From Adineta ricciae (lineage: Eukaryota > Rotifera > Eurotatoria > Adinetida > Adinetidae), in assembly GCA_905250025.1 (NCBI GenBank), contig CAJNOJ010000196.1:124001-188000 (forward strand): DNA of 64,000 nucleotides, in the 5' to 3' direction. Every line of letters starts with the position of its first letter. Position 1 is the first letter of the stretch. Shown here one piece after another: positions 12,469-23,567 of this stretch. A program made the position numbers and the translations under genes. Below the pieces are notes generated by a model. That model was not told the origin of the DNA. It saw nothing but the letters and a program-made list of their open reading frames with translations, and searched no databases.

Positions 12469-13685
12469 ATGCGCATATTTCTTATCTTCGTTGCCATTTT
12501 CGCTGTTTCACAAGCGGTAAGTGAAGATCAACATCGAACTCTTTGGAATTCCTTCAAAAATGTTCATAATAAAGTTTATTCGAATAAACAAGAAGAAAAA
12601 TATCGGTAAGTTCAAAAGTAGACACACATTCGGATCATTTTTCACACATTTTTTTCAGTTTCGGAATATTTAAAACAAACTTGGCTAAGATCAATAAACA
12701 TAATTCCGAAGCCGAAATCGGTTTACATTCATATACACTAGGAGTCAATCAATTTGCTGATCTGGTAAATGATGAAGTTGTTTTTATCTTTCTTATTCAT
12801 TGAATCGTTTTAGACACATGACGAATTCGCTAAGAAAATGTTAGGTGGAGTGAAAATTCCTGCTGATCCATTGAAAAGACCAACTGGACAACGATTTAAC
12901 CCACCAGCTAATGTTGAAATACCAGCATCGGTCGGCAAGTTGACGTGACATTCATAAGAATTCAGCGATTCATGTTGAATATGTTTTCAGATTGGCGAAC
13001 AAAAGGTGCGGTAATTTCAGTCATTGAAAATCAAGAACAATGTGGTTCATGTTGGGCATTTACCGCAACAGGTGCTTTGGAGGGTCAACATTTTCTCAAA
13101 ACAGGACATTTAGTTCGATTATCTGCACAAAATTTAATGGATTGTTCCGGTAAATTCGGTAATATGGGTTGTAATGGAGGCTTGATGGACGCTTCATTTG
13201 AATATATCAAAGCCAATGATGGTATCGATACTGCAGACAGTTATCCATATGAAGCCAAAGATGGTAAATGCCGTTTCACTCGCGCAAATGTTGGCGCAAC
13301 TGATACAGTTCGTATTGTGATCGTTTTCTTGTCTTATTATTACAATCGTTGTTGACTTTAGGGTTTTGTCGATCTTCCCGAAAAGAATGAAACAGCGTTA
13401 CAAATTGCTATAGCTACAGTTGGTCCAATTTCAGTTGCAATCGATGCTTCGCACAGTTCCTTTCAACTCTATAAATCAGGAGTTTATTATGAACCAGCTT
13501 GCTCATCAACAAACATCGATCATTCATTTGTCTTAGTTGGTTATGGTACATTGAATAACAAAGAATATTACATAGCCAAAAACTCTTGGGGAGATACTTG
13601 GGGTGACAAAGGTTATGTTTTAATGAGCCGAAATAAAAATAATCAATGTGGTATTGCAAATATTGGTAGTTATCCTCTTGTTTAA
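12469..13685 (+). CDS. Cathepsin L-like cysteine protease (papain family)
   Basis: Five exons (12469-12605, 12659-12764, 12814-12934, 12991-13307 and 13362-13685) give 334 residues, the usual size for a cathepsin L precursor. A hydrophobic signal peptide ([16 protein letters not shown]) is followed by an I29 propeptide with an ERFNIN-type pattern ([19 protein letters not shown]). The mature enzyme begins near IPASVDWR. The oxyanion Gln and catalytic Cys lie in [11 protein letters not shown], with His in [11 protein letters not shown] and Asn in [13 protein letters not shown] is also typical. It should act in lysosomes or digestive secretion. Intron 3 (12935-12990) uses a GC donor, G|GCAAGT, needed to restore the conserved V-D-W-R. 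The start at 12469 is chosen over an in-frame upstream ATG at 12418 because it gives a clean signal peptide. Confidence 0.93.
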
Positions 13686-13772
13686 TAAAATCAAGAAAAT
13701 CATTTATTGTTTTGTATTTATTTTCAATGAAATTCAGTAGAAAAATAATCAAAAGTGAACTTTTTTGTTTTA

Positions 13773-14875
13773 TTATTGAAAGAAGATTGAAACAACATCC
13801 GGTTGTGTAACGGCGTTCTCTGCGTCCATCTTCCGTCGTTCTGGACCTGTTGGAATTTTACTCCAATCAAACTGAGAATATTCCGTTAAACTTCTCTGTG
13901 ATGCTCGTTGACGTACCGCATCATTGAGCCAATTTCTATTCGAAGAAAAAAGAAAATCAAACAGATTCGAATCGATTCTTCTCATAAAACTTTTACTCTT
14001 CCAACTTTTCATTTTCATTCAAAACTTTCTTGATCGTTTTCGATCCTGTGAGTAATGGTTTCTTCGGTAAAATTCGTTCTTGTTTAAGTACAATATGAGA
14101 TAAAAATCCGACTTGATTTGCGACACGTTGTCGGTCAGGATGACAATCACTGTACGCCTGAGCACGTTCGATACTCGAAATTGCTAAACAAAAAACATGA
14201 TTTTATATTAAAATTAGATTTGTTTCACGAACTTCTTCGATCCAGAACGCGTAATTTAGGAAATAAATCTAACATTGTTGATTTATACCCTTGAACAAAC
14301 GTCACTGAATTATCGAAAAGATCTAAATGAAAATTTCATTTTTCTAATATACGTAACAATTGTCCAAGACGTACTGAGATCTTCCAATGCACTTAAATGT
14401 CGTAATTCATAAGCAAGAGTAGTTAAATTCGAGATTTGATTATTTTGTAAATGAAGAACTCGAAGATTTTTCAATTGTCGAAATGTTCCTTGAATATTCG
14501 ATATGTGATTATTTCCTGCATAGAGTTCAGCTAATGCGTAATTTGTTCGAATGAAATCTAAGTTTTGAAGATGATTTCCATCAATTGAAAGACTTGTTAA
14601 ATTTGGAAATTGATCAAGTGATGGAATACTTCGAATATTTCTATTAAGGCAAGAAATTTTCGGCCTTTTTTTTTAGGAGAAAATCAACGTACCGATCGTT
14701 GAGATGAAGTGTCGTCACATCTTTTTTAACTAAAACTTTCGAATTTTGTTGTTGTTCGGATAATTTCAAAGTCTTAAACGAAGAAAACTGAGTTCTAATG
14801 AAAGAATTAACGAAATCTTACATCGATTAGTAAAGTTCCTTGATCTTGCTCACCATCGGTCTTGATGCGAAGCAT
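13773..14875 (-). CDS. Leucine-rich-repeat protein with LRRcap-type end
   Basis: Six minus-strand exons (14875-14822, 14772-14693, 14640-14375, 14322-14233, 14183-13997 and 13935-13773) give 279 residues. After a short N-terminus there are four to five LRRs, with recognisable NLTSLSIDGNHLQNLDFI, ALAELYAGNNHISNI and NLRVLHLQNNQISNL. A cap of the form YKSTMLDLFPKLRVLDRR closes the solenoid. The remaining ~90 residues are polar and basic without a recognised domain. There is no signal peptide or membrane segment, so it is probably a cytosolic or axonemal scaffold. LRRs of this SDS22-like type are common in ciliary proteins. It converges with cathepsin L (87 bases between stops) and diverges from the next plus-strand gene. 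Confidence 0.75.
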
Positions 14876-15159
14876 TTTGGCAACTAAGCGACGTGTTTTC
14901 TTGTTGTATCACACAATGATTTTCATTAGTTCGAAAATAATTTTCCTAACAGACAAATCCGACGAGAATTTCTGAAAAAAATCTCGATTTGACCGTCGGA
15001 AAATAATCCAACGAAAAAACTTTTATTGAAAAGCGACAACTACCGTGGAAATTCGTCTTCTTACAAAGACAATTCACCAATAAGAAAATGAGATAAAGTA
15101 AAACTCCAATAGAACAAAGAAAAATTCGCATTCATTGACCGAATTTGAATGTTTTATTA

Positions 15160-16064
15160 ATGAATTCAATCACACTCTTCGGATATAACTCTATCGCATC
15201 TCATCTCGCTCGAATCTTCTCTTCCGGCGGCCTTCAAATCTATTTATATCCATCCGAACATGCTTCGTCATATTCATCGCCATATTTTACGGTTATAAAC
15301 GATGCGAATGATATTCCATACTTATCGTCGATATTGATCAATTGTCAAAATGATTTTCATTTGGTTAAGAAGCTTGTCAATTCATTTCCGAAAGAATATA
15401 AACAACGAATGGCGTATGTGGAATGTTCATCGACTTGTCGATTGAATCAATTGGAATTGTTTTTTGAGGAAATGAAATTTTCGTTTTATCTTTTTATGAA
15501 TTTAATTGAATTGGATACGAGCACGTTGATTCAACCACATTTTCACCTGATTTGTAGTGGCGATGAAGTCGTTTATGAGAAATTACTTCGACAAAGACAT
15601 CTTTCCGTGAAAATCACACTTTTATATCAAACGAGGAGCCCATTCGATGCATTTTATCTCTGTTTATTACATCGATATTCTCAGGCAATTCATTTACTCA
15701 TTTACGCAGAAATTATGGCCATTCTCAAAGCTGCGAACGAGGTTTATCCAGGTAAATTCTCATTTATTTTTTCAAAAGAAACTCGACATTCGAATTTACA
15801 GGTAATCTTCAATATTTATTCGATTGGTCTTATATCAAACGTCCATTGATGCGTCAGATCATCCTTGAATCTTCCCCTTCATCATTTACATGTACAACAA
15901 TCAATGATTTTCAAGATCTTCTTGAATGTCTTATTGATTATTTTCCGAAACAAATGTTCAATCATCATTTACAACAAATCACCTATAAACTTCACGGATT
16001 AATTTCAAATTTAGATTCCAATCAAAAGCAAATTCCCCTTTTTCAATTATTTACACTTTATTAA
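15160..16064 (+). CDS. Rossmann-like protein, degenerate beta-hydroxyacid dehydrogenase fold?
   Basis: Two exons (15160-15751 and 15802-16064, phase 1) encode 284 residues. The N-terminus, ITLFGYNSIASHLARIFSSGG, has the beta-alpha shape of an NAD(P)-binding fold. However, the glycine-rich loop is reduced (FGYNSIA instead of GxGxxG). The C-terminal half is helical with QAIHLLIYAEIMAILKAANE, resembling the helical domain of 6-phosphogluconate/3-hydroxyisobutyrate dehydrogenases. The usual catalytic lysine region is not convincing. If the fold assignment is right it is probably a non-catalytic derivative, but this is a weak assignment. It ends 112 bases before PSME3 on the same strand, and a 3' splice site lies between them, so the two may be cotranscribed. 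Confidence 0.45.
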
Positions 16065-16176
16065 ATCAATGTTTTACATTTAGTCTAATTTGATATTGTC
16101 ATAGTAATAATCCAAATAGTAATTCGATGTTGTTTTGTTTCTTTAGATAAAAAGAAACTTTAGAGAAAGATATTCA

Positions 16177-17217
16177 ATGGATGATTATTCAACGAAAATT
16201 AAATTATCTGCTGAACATTTAATACGTGTAGAATTTCCGGAGAAAGCTTTAGAACTTGATACACTTGTTTCTGTTTGTATTCAACGAATAACAACTTTCC
16301 GGACATAAATGAACTTTTTTCTCTTTAGAGTCAAGTTTTATCATTCAGTGAAGTGACTAAAGTCCGAGCAGAAATTCAATTACCAACAGCTGAAGATTTG
16401 GTCGCACATAGTAATAACATCGGATCTGGTGATGTACGTTTCAATTGACTAAAGTCTTTCGAACTTGTTTTCTCTTTGTCAATGATTACAGGATCGTCAT
16501 AGTACCAGTTCAGCATCGAATAGTAATGCAACAAAGAAACGTAAAACTGAATCGAGTGATCATATCAATCATGATGTTCTGAGTGGTACTCCAATTTATG
16601 TTTTTCATGGTGTTGTTCCATCGAATCCATTGATAACAACTCTTGAAGAAAAACTCAAACCATACATCTTTCATTTTCTTGATAGTGTAAGTTTATTTTG
16701 ACTTTCAGCAATGATTTATCGATTCGATTGTGTTTAGATCGCGATTATTAAATTGTGGATCCAATTAATGATTCCAAAAGTTGAAGACGGAAATAATTTT
16801 GGTGTTAGCATACAAGAAGTAAATATTAAGAAGTTTTTATTGGACACGAGAGAAAAGATGTGACTTTGTTTAGGATTCATTAGCGGAAGTGCGAACATTG
16901 GAAACGGATGTGACACAATATTTGGATTTGACATATAAATATTTGATTTCGCGTGGTGAATTAGTGAAGAAAGTAGCGAAGTATCCTCATGTGGATGATT
17001 ATCGTCGAAGTGTTCAATCGTTGGATGAAAAACAATTCGTTTCAATGCGTTTTATCGCTCTTGAACTTCGAAATCATTATGTAACGTTAAAAACACTTGT
17101 TAAAAAAATATTTGTAAAATTATTTTCTCGACTTAGACGAGTGTTCACGATCTTTTGATGAAGAATTTGGAGAAGATCAAAAGACCAAGATCAGTTCAAA
17201 CACATTCAATGTATTAA
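16177..17217 (+). CDS. PSME3: Proteasome activator PA28 gamma (REG gamma)
   Basis: Six exons (16177-16272, 16329-16433, 16492-16686, 16738-16818, 16874-17080 and 17137-17217), all phase 0, give 254 residues. The protein forms a ring that caps the 20S proteasome in the nucleus and opens it for ubiquitin-independent degradation. The N-terminal helix has the family's EKALELDTLV pattern. A nuclear localisation signal, KKRK, sits in the homolog-specific loop. The helical C-terminal half includes an ELRNHY stretch, and the tail ends NLEKIKRPRS...HSMY, as in PA28 gamma rather than alpha/beta. The last intron must use donor GTAACG after ELRNHY. That choice restores the HDLLMKNLEK segment, which aligns residue for residue with animal PA28 gamma. 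Confidence 0.93.
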
Positions 17218-17823
17218 AGAAAAATCTAAAGAATGTTATTTCATAAAGATCCCATTTATTCTCTAAATCGTTCATTTTTTTTTCGTGTTCCTGTTCTCAA
17301 TAAATTGTTACCGTTCTTCATTGAAATGACAGATAAAAATTCATCTTTTCAGTCGACAAATACGATCAAAATTCCATCTTTTTGAACTTGGTTATATTCG
17401 TAATCTAATTAAATAAAGAGATGACGCACGGTAAACAAGTTTGGAATATAAAAAACCAGCTTACGTTGAACCGATCGTGACAGGTAATTGAAGATGGATT
17501 TGCCGAAGCTAATCGTCGGAGTTATTTCTGGAAATACATGAACACTATGAAGATTTGTCGTACATTTAAAACTAAAAAGCCTTTAGTTGATTATCCTTAT
17601 GATTCCATTGTTTAACATTTCTTGAATACCGGTCGTCATAGTTTACATTGTTATGAATATATATATCTATGTATTAGCATTTTTGTAGACAAAAAATACG
17701 ATTGAAACAAGAGCTATACTCTTTCTTTTTCCATTGAAACGAGAAAAAGAACAATTATTTTTTGCTCCTTAGCAAAAACTGACAAGAGATATTCCCTTTC
17801 TTACTTCGATTTCCGGTACAATT
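17218..17823. other. Intergenic before cysteine-rich array
   Basis: About 600 AT-rich bases holding the PSME3 3' UTR and the promoter of the first cysteine-rich gene. No other gene is visible. Confidence 0.5.
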
Positions 17824-18337
17824 ATGCAATTTCCCGTGATTCTATTGATTGTCTCCATTTTAATGATTCCATCATTCCATGCCATCGCCATCGATGATTT
17901 TCATTGTAAAGTGCCAACTTGTCGTGATTTCCACTATGTAAGTTCACATAATAGTCTTCTTGGTTCTTTGAAACATATCATTCTAGGGTTTAATCGGTCA
18001 TCGGCATCACCAAAAATTTGTTGATGTTTGTTATGAGACTGTCTATGCTCTTCAAAATATTCCGAATCAAGATGGAAAATGCATCGATGATCGAACAGGC
18101 AAAGTTCATCCACCATGCATTTGTAAGTAAAATTCACTTCCACAGAATTGTCAATTGGATGTCTTGATTTTTCTTTCAGATGCATTGGCTTATACAATTA
18201 AGAAATGTATGTTTGAATTGAAAGAATTGGGCGTAAAAGAAGCAAGTTTCTATTGTGGATTTACGTTGATGAAGTATTGTGCAGTGCATATTGGTCTCGA
18301 TCATATTCCTTTGAACAGAGACGGAAAATATAGATAG
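17824..18337 (+). CDS. Eight-cysteine secreted protein, copy 1
   Basis: Three exons (17824-17937, 17987-18122 and 18180-18337; phases 0 and 1) give 135 residues. A signal peptide (MQFPVILLIVSILMIPSFHA) is followed by a ~110-residue domain. Its eight cysteines occur in FHC, PTC, DVCY, GKC, PPC, KKC, FYC and KYC contexts, enough for four disulfides. I do not recognise the family. All three paralogs share exon phases and a middle exon of exactly 136 bases, so the copies arose by duplication of the whole gene. There are no catalytic-looking residues and no membrane anchor. A secreted, disulfide-stabilised extracellular protein is all that can be said. It is the most distant of the three at its 5' end. 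Confidence 0.7.
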
Positions 18338-19210
18338 AGATGATTGATTTCCGGCATCAACAACATTGTTAAGAATTGCCTGATTCGAAATTGAATATCG
18401 ATCTTATTTATTGTTCATGTTATGTTGATGCATTAGGAAAACGAAATAAAAATTGGTGAGAAAAAAAGCGAGTTTTTTCAGGTTTTTTTTTCTGTACAAA
18501 TTCTTTCAGGAAATAATATTTTCGTACAATATTGCTTGCGTCTTAATAAAAGGAAATTTTCTTTTTAATTCATATTTCCGGAGTAAATACACAGAGTCGA
18601 TTTATGACAAAGTATATCGTATAAACGGATTCAAATTCCATGAGAATCAAAGTACCGACTACTTACTTAAACATAGAAGCAATAGTTGCATTGACAAATC
18701 AAATTCACTTCAGTATTTTTTTTAATAAGAAGGCATTCTCTAAAATTTGATAAACAGACCACATACATATCGTTCTTTTATTTCAGTAGGCACAAAAAAT
18801 ACCATTTACTTTTGTTTATATTCATATAAGGTATTTCGGGTATTTTCATGTTTATCTTTGGAAAAATTAGAAAAAAGAGCCCTCTATTTATTGTGTGGGT
18901 TGCTTATGGATCATGAGTTCTATTTGTGGATTATGGATTCGTAATCCTCTTCTAAAATTTAACTTCAGTCTCATGTTTCTCATTATTCAAAACGAGATTC
19001 AAGTACATAAGGACTTCATCTTTAATGTCACAATCATATCAGATTTCTCAATTGTGAATCAACTCATCAATGTTCACAAATTTCTTTTTCAAATAAATTT
19101 TCACAGAAAAATTGTCAATCAAAACTGACAGTTCTTCGTTCTTTTGCTAAAAATAAACTACAAATTATTTTCGTCTTGACAGGAGCTTTTCTCTGATAGA
19201 AAGACAATCT
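18338..19210. other. Spacer between cysteine-rich copies 1 and 2
   Basis: About 870 AT-rich bases with no convincing gene. Small open frames have low-complexity composition and no splice-compatible partners. Confidence 0.4.
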
Positions 19211-19370
19211 CCAGACGAATATTTCGAATAGTTTCGTTTTTCACACGTCGACTATACGACATAAAAGCAAAGTATTTATAATACTCGTAGTATTAAAGAA
19301 AAAACGGACAAGAATGTAAAAAGAAGAGAAGTATTTCGTTTGACTTCGTAAAATTTGTATCCAGATAAAT
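19211..19370 (+). promoter_or_regulatory. Conserved promoter block of cysteine-rich copy 2
   Basis: These 160 bases directly upstream of the ATG match 20911-21070 almost base for base (only a handful of substitutions). They include a TATA-like ataaaagc element at about 19261, preceded by tcgactatacga. This is the likely core promoter plus 5' UTR. Confidence 0.6.
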
Positions 19371-19902
19371 ATGAAGAAATCAACTCTTTTGTTCATTGTG
19401 ATCACATTGATCAATTCATCTCTGATCAATTCATCTCCGATCAATTCAGTGCTGTTGGAAAATTTTCACTGTAAAGTGGCAACATGTCGAGATTTTTATT
19501 TTGTAATTCCTTGTGATCATCTTGTCAATTGTGTTACGACCTAATGATTTTAGGGTTTGATAAACAATCCACGTCGAGAAGAATACGTTGATGTTTGTTA
19601 TGATACAGTTCATGCTCTACAAAGTATTCCGAATCAACATGGAAAATGCATCGATGATCAAACAGGAAAAGTCAATCCGCCTTGTATTTGTAAGTCAATA
19701 TAATTGAACAAAATTAGCAATTAATAATGTCAATTTTCGTTCAGATGCATTAGCTCTTACAATTAAGAAATGTGCGTTGGCATTACAGGAATTGGGCGTA
19801 AGAGATGCAAATTTCTATTGTGGATTTACCTTGATGAAGCACTGTGCAGTGATTATCGGTCTCGATGATATTCCACTGCGTGTAGGTAGCAGATTTGATT
19901 AA
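19371..19902 (+). CDS. Eight-cysteine secreted protein, copy 2
   Basis: Exons 19371-19502, 19554-19689 and 19745-19902 give 141 residues. The signal peptide starts MKKSTLLFIVITLI. The mature region has the same eight cysteines and the same 136-base middle exon as copies 1 and 3. The middle exon resembles copy 1 more closely (IPNQ-GKCIDD-TGKV-PPC), whereas the promoter and first exon resemble copy 3. The signal region contains a short internal duplication (tgatcaattcatct followed by cgatcaattca), adding a few residues near the cleavage site. Function unknown. Confidence 0.72.
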
Positions 19903-20910
19903 AATTTTGTTTTTCGAAATCAGTAACAATATTACTGATTTGTCGTTTTGAAATTAAATAGAGATTTCTAAATACTGCATGCTTTGTAGAAGTATTGGAT
20001 AAATCAAATAAATATTGGAAAAAAACTGTGCTTTATTTTGATTGTTTTTGAAATCGTATTTTCAATTCGACTTTATATGTGTCTAACGGAACGGTCTAAG
20101 ATGAAATTGTAGCATTTTGTTCTGAATAGATCATATGAAAATTCAAACGTAACAAGTCATATGTTTTAATGTTTATTATCGGATTTGTCTGGTTTGTATC
20201 TGCTAAAAACAAGTTTAGGAACCTACTTGGTATTGTTGATAGACATGATTTATGATAAAACACACCCTATTAATAAATTTCCGACAACTCACGCAAATAT
20301 GAAATGAATAATAAGTTTAATCTGTGTGCTCCATTCGAGTACTTACATATAAAAATAAATGAAGAGAATATATGAATATGATTTTTCTTGAGCTAAATAA
20401 GAATTAAATGAAGTTAGTTTGGAATATTTCGATTATTTTCATGACGAAAATCGTCTATGAATGAAAAAGATGAGTTCTATTATATAAATTTTTCAAAAGT
20501 CTTCGATTACATTTGTAATCCTTTTCTCAAATTTGAATCTGATAATTTCATTTTTTCCATGATAGAATCCGAAGACGAATACATCAAGTTCTTTCATTTT
20601 GTGTTATTAACAAATTCTATCTATTGATTATAGATAAAGTTAAACATCACTCGCAAAAAGTCTGTTTTCTCAACTGTTCTTCTCTTACTTACACATTGTT
20701 TTTATTCATAGGTAATTTTCAAAAAGAATTTCATATTCAAACTGAGAGTTTTTCCTTTTTTCACTAAAAATAACTTTAAATTTATATTCATCTGCAAAGT
20801 ACTTTCTTTTATATCAGTTTTTATTCTTTTCGTTGACGAAAGTACTCCTTCGAAAAGAATTTTCTTGGAATATTTTGAGTTCCGATCATCATCCTATCTG
20901 AAGGCCGATT
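19903..20910. other. Spacer between cysteine-rich copies 2 and 3
   Basis: About 1 kb of AT-rich sequence without a recognisable gene, RNA or transposon. The copied promoter block begins abruptly at 20911. Confidence 0.4.
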
Positions 20911-21070
20911 CCAGACGAATATTTCGAATAATTTCGTTTTTCACACGTCGACTATACGATATAAAAGCAAAGTGTTTATAATACTCGTAGTATTAAAGAA
21001 AAAACGGACAAGAATGTAAAAAGAAGAGAAGTATTTCGTTTGACTTTGTAAAATTTGTATTCAGATGAAT
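20911..21070 (+). promoter_or_regulatory. Conserved promoter block of cysteine-rich copy 3
   Basis: Near-identical partner of 19211-19370, with the TATA-like element reading gatataaaagc here. The similarity continues into the first exon (ATG at 21071, with an in-frame ATG two codons earlier at 21065) and fades after the signal peptide. Confidence 0.6.
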
Positions 21071-21600
21071 ATGAAGAAATCAACTCTTTTGTTCATTGTG
21101 ATCATATTGATCAATTTATCTCTGATCAATTCAGCGCCGTTTGAAAATTTTCACTGTAAAGCAGCAACATGTCAAGTATTTTACTCGGTAAATCTTCAAT
21201 TACATTCGTTTTCGTTCTAACAAATGAATTTTCGAATAGGGTTTACGAAATCATCCTCGTTACCAAGAACATATGGAAACATGTTACGATACAGTCGCTA
21301 CTTTCCAAGCAATTCCACGTCATTTTGGTAAATGCTATAACGAAGCGACTAGACAAATTAATCCCACTTGTATTCGTATGTTCTTTGATTGAAAAGGTCA
21401 ATGCAATGCATTGATATAAATGTTAAATTGTAGATGCTGTAGCAAAGACGATTAAAAGTTGTATTGTAAAAATGCATGATGTGTCTGATATTCATGCACG
21501 ATATTATTGTGGTTATACATTAATGAAACATTGTGCTGGAAATGTTGGTTTGGATCGATTTCCTTTGAATTTTCCATTACGTCGTTTAGTGGATGAATAA
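21071..21600 (+). CDS. Eight-cysteine secreted protein, copy 3
   Basis: Exons 21071-21187, 21240-21375 and 21434-21600 give 139 residues. Signal peptide MKKSTLLFIVIILINLSLINS is nearly identical to copy 2. The mature protein is the most divergent copy: GLRNHPRYQEHMETCYDT, HFGKCYNEATRQINPTC, then IKSCIVK, ARYYCGYTLMKHC. All eight cysteines and the intron phases are kept. An alternative start at 21065 adds two residues. The contrast between a near-identical 5' end and a diverged body is discussed in the findings. Function unknown. Confidence 0.72.
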
Positions 21601-22935
21601 GAATTTCAGAAGCAAATTAGACATTCGATTTGGTTTTTTTCTCTCTTCAGATTTCGATAGTATAGTTTGAGTTGGATATCTTGTCTTCATCGGTTAAAAT
21701 TCATATAAAAGAAAGTGTATATTATACAAATAAAAGATCAGTCCTGTGTTGTCTTATAATGCGAGTAGCATTTGAAAATATTTATTAAGAAAATATGTAT
21801 GTTGTATGATGAAGTGAATTTACTTTTAGTAAATATTAAAGACAAATTCACAGTACTGGATCATACATTTAAGATCAGACATATCCTTTATATTGGATAC
21901 TAATTAATAAAGTATTGAGTTATGGTACTTTTACCTTTCTTATTTAGTTTCGTAGATAAACATTCCGATAAAATCTTTTTCACTTCATCAGGAATACACA
22001 ACACATCATTACATTTGAAGTACGCACAACGTTCAGATTGATAGTCCAGTTTTCTACAATCAGTTTATTGTTCATTTAAAGATCTAATAATTAACAGTAG
22101 TACTGTTCATTCCTGAGGTCAACCATCTTATTACAAGGACGATATAGTACTACTAGTATATTTTCCTCCAGATAATAATTTATCATTGTTTTTTACATTA
22201 GTGAAGATAGTCATTTAGATGTAAAAACTATACACATTTCTTTTTCAAATGAACAGTAAAATAAATCCGGATGTACCATTTGAAAATACCTCAATTCCTA
22301 TAATCATCAATATATTCTCGACCGAAGTTCTCGAATCCAATTAGAATGAGAAAAAATGATACTGATCATGATGTAATATAGACTTATCAATTAAGTGCGG
22401 ATTTCAACACACTATACACGATCTGTTCATAAATGATATTGATTGTATTAATCTGTGTTTTGAGTTTTGTGTTATCTTAGAAGAACCTTATAATGGATAC
22501 ACTGCACCCATGATCGACTTTACCACAAGACCTTTCGTCAGCCTGTTCATTTTTCTCACGATTATTTCTACAGACGATCTATTTGGTGTACAATTCTCAT
22601 TTTGTTTTCCTTCCAGACACGTGGGCGACTTCGAATAGTGGAAGATAAATCGGAATATCGTCCGATTACAATCATCATTGTACTAGGAACACACAATCAT
22701 ATGTATTATACAAACCATTCTTCTCGATCCAGGGAGAAAATAAAAATAGTTCTTATGTGACCGATCGCTATCGAGGGTTACTTCTGTGTTTGTTATTGTT
22801 CACGAAACAAATACAAAAGAAGTAATACACGATTGGTCGTCGTATCATATAAACAGAAGTGTTCATGAAACAAATTCTATCATTTATCCATCATTAGATT
22901 ACTATCTGTTAACTATACTTGGTGACTTGATAATC
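21601..22935. other. Intergenic, nothing recognised
   Basis: About 1.3 kb, AT-rich. There is a direct repeat of the form gttcaygaaacaaat at about 22799 and 22861. No gene, RNA or mobile element is visible. Confidence 0.4.
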
Positions 22936-23567
22936 ATGCAAATCTTCAACTTTTATTGTTTATTATTATGCAGCATGGTCATCTTTGCTGTACACCAAAT
23001 CAATGCAAGTGAACGTCTCGAAGAAACTAAAAGTACTATTTCATCTGAAATTACTGCCACAGGTATGTTGAGAAATACTGACCAACATGAATGATTCATC
23101 TTCTCTTTAGATACTCCTGAAAAGACACTGACACTACGTGATGTACTTTTTCAAGGACAACAAGATGTTTCTGAAGGTGAGTGTGATTTTCGTTTGACTA
23201 TGGGCATTGTATTGCGAATGAATGCATGAGTAAATATGTGTTAAAGACGATAGACGATGATGAGACGTTTCATGATGAGTGAATGTACTAGATAAAGCTG
23301 TTACTGTGATTTTGGAGATCAGTTTATTAATCAATACATTTTTCTTTCGTTTTAGCTAGCGGTCCATTAAGGACACGTCAATTTGGTCAAGTAAGTGTTT
23401 CAAATGGTCAAACAAATCTTTTGCTCGTCAGTGACGGAAGTGGTAAATATTAAATAAATTAGTTTTTCTTCGTTTCTCGTATGCATAACTGTACTACTTT
23501 CACTTTAGTCCCCCAATGCGGTAAAGGCCAAGTTTCACTTTCGCAAGCCGCAATCATATGTAAATAA
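22936..23567 (+). CDS. Small secreted protein, unknown
   Basis: Four predicted exons (22936-23062, 23111-23176, 23356-23442 and 23509-23567) join in frame with three phase-1 introns, typical of secreted animal proteins. They give 112 residues. A clear signal peptide (MQIFNFYCLLLCSMVIFAVH) precedes an acidic, Ser/Thr-rich stretch (ETKSTISSEITAT). A region with RDVLFQGQQD, TRQFGQVSVSNGQ and a C-terminal PQCGKGQVSLSQ follows, with two cysteines near the end. I do not recognise it. The consistent splice phases and signal peptide support a real gene, but without homologs the exon chain is provisional. Confidence 0.5.

Noticed and set aside
14946..15131. 61-codon minus-strand frame with a hydrophobic start, resembling a signal peptide
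   Set aside because: It lies in the narrow divergent promoter between the LRR gene and the plus-strand gene and has no continuation. Hydrophobic short frames are common by chance in AT-rich DNA.
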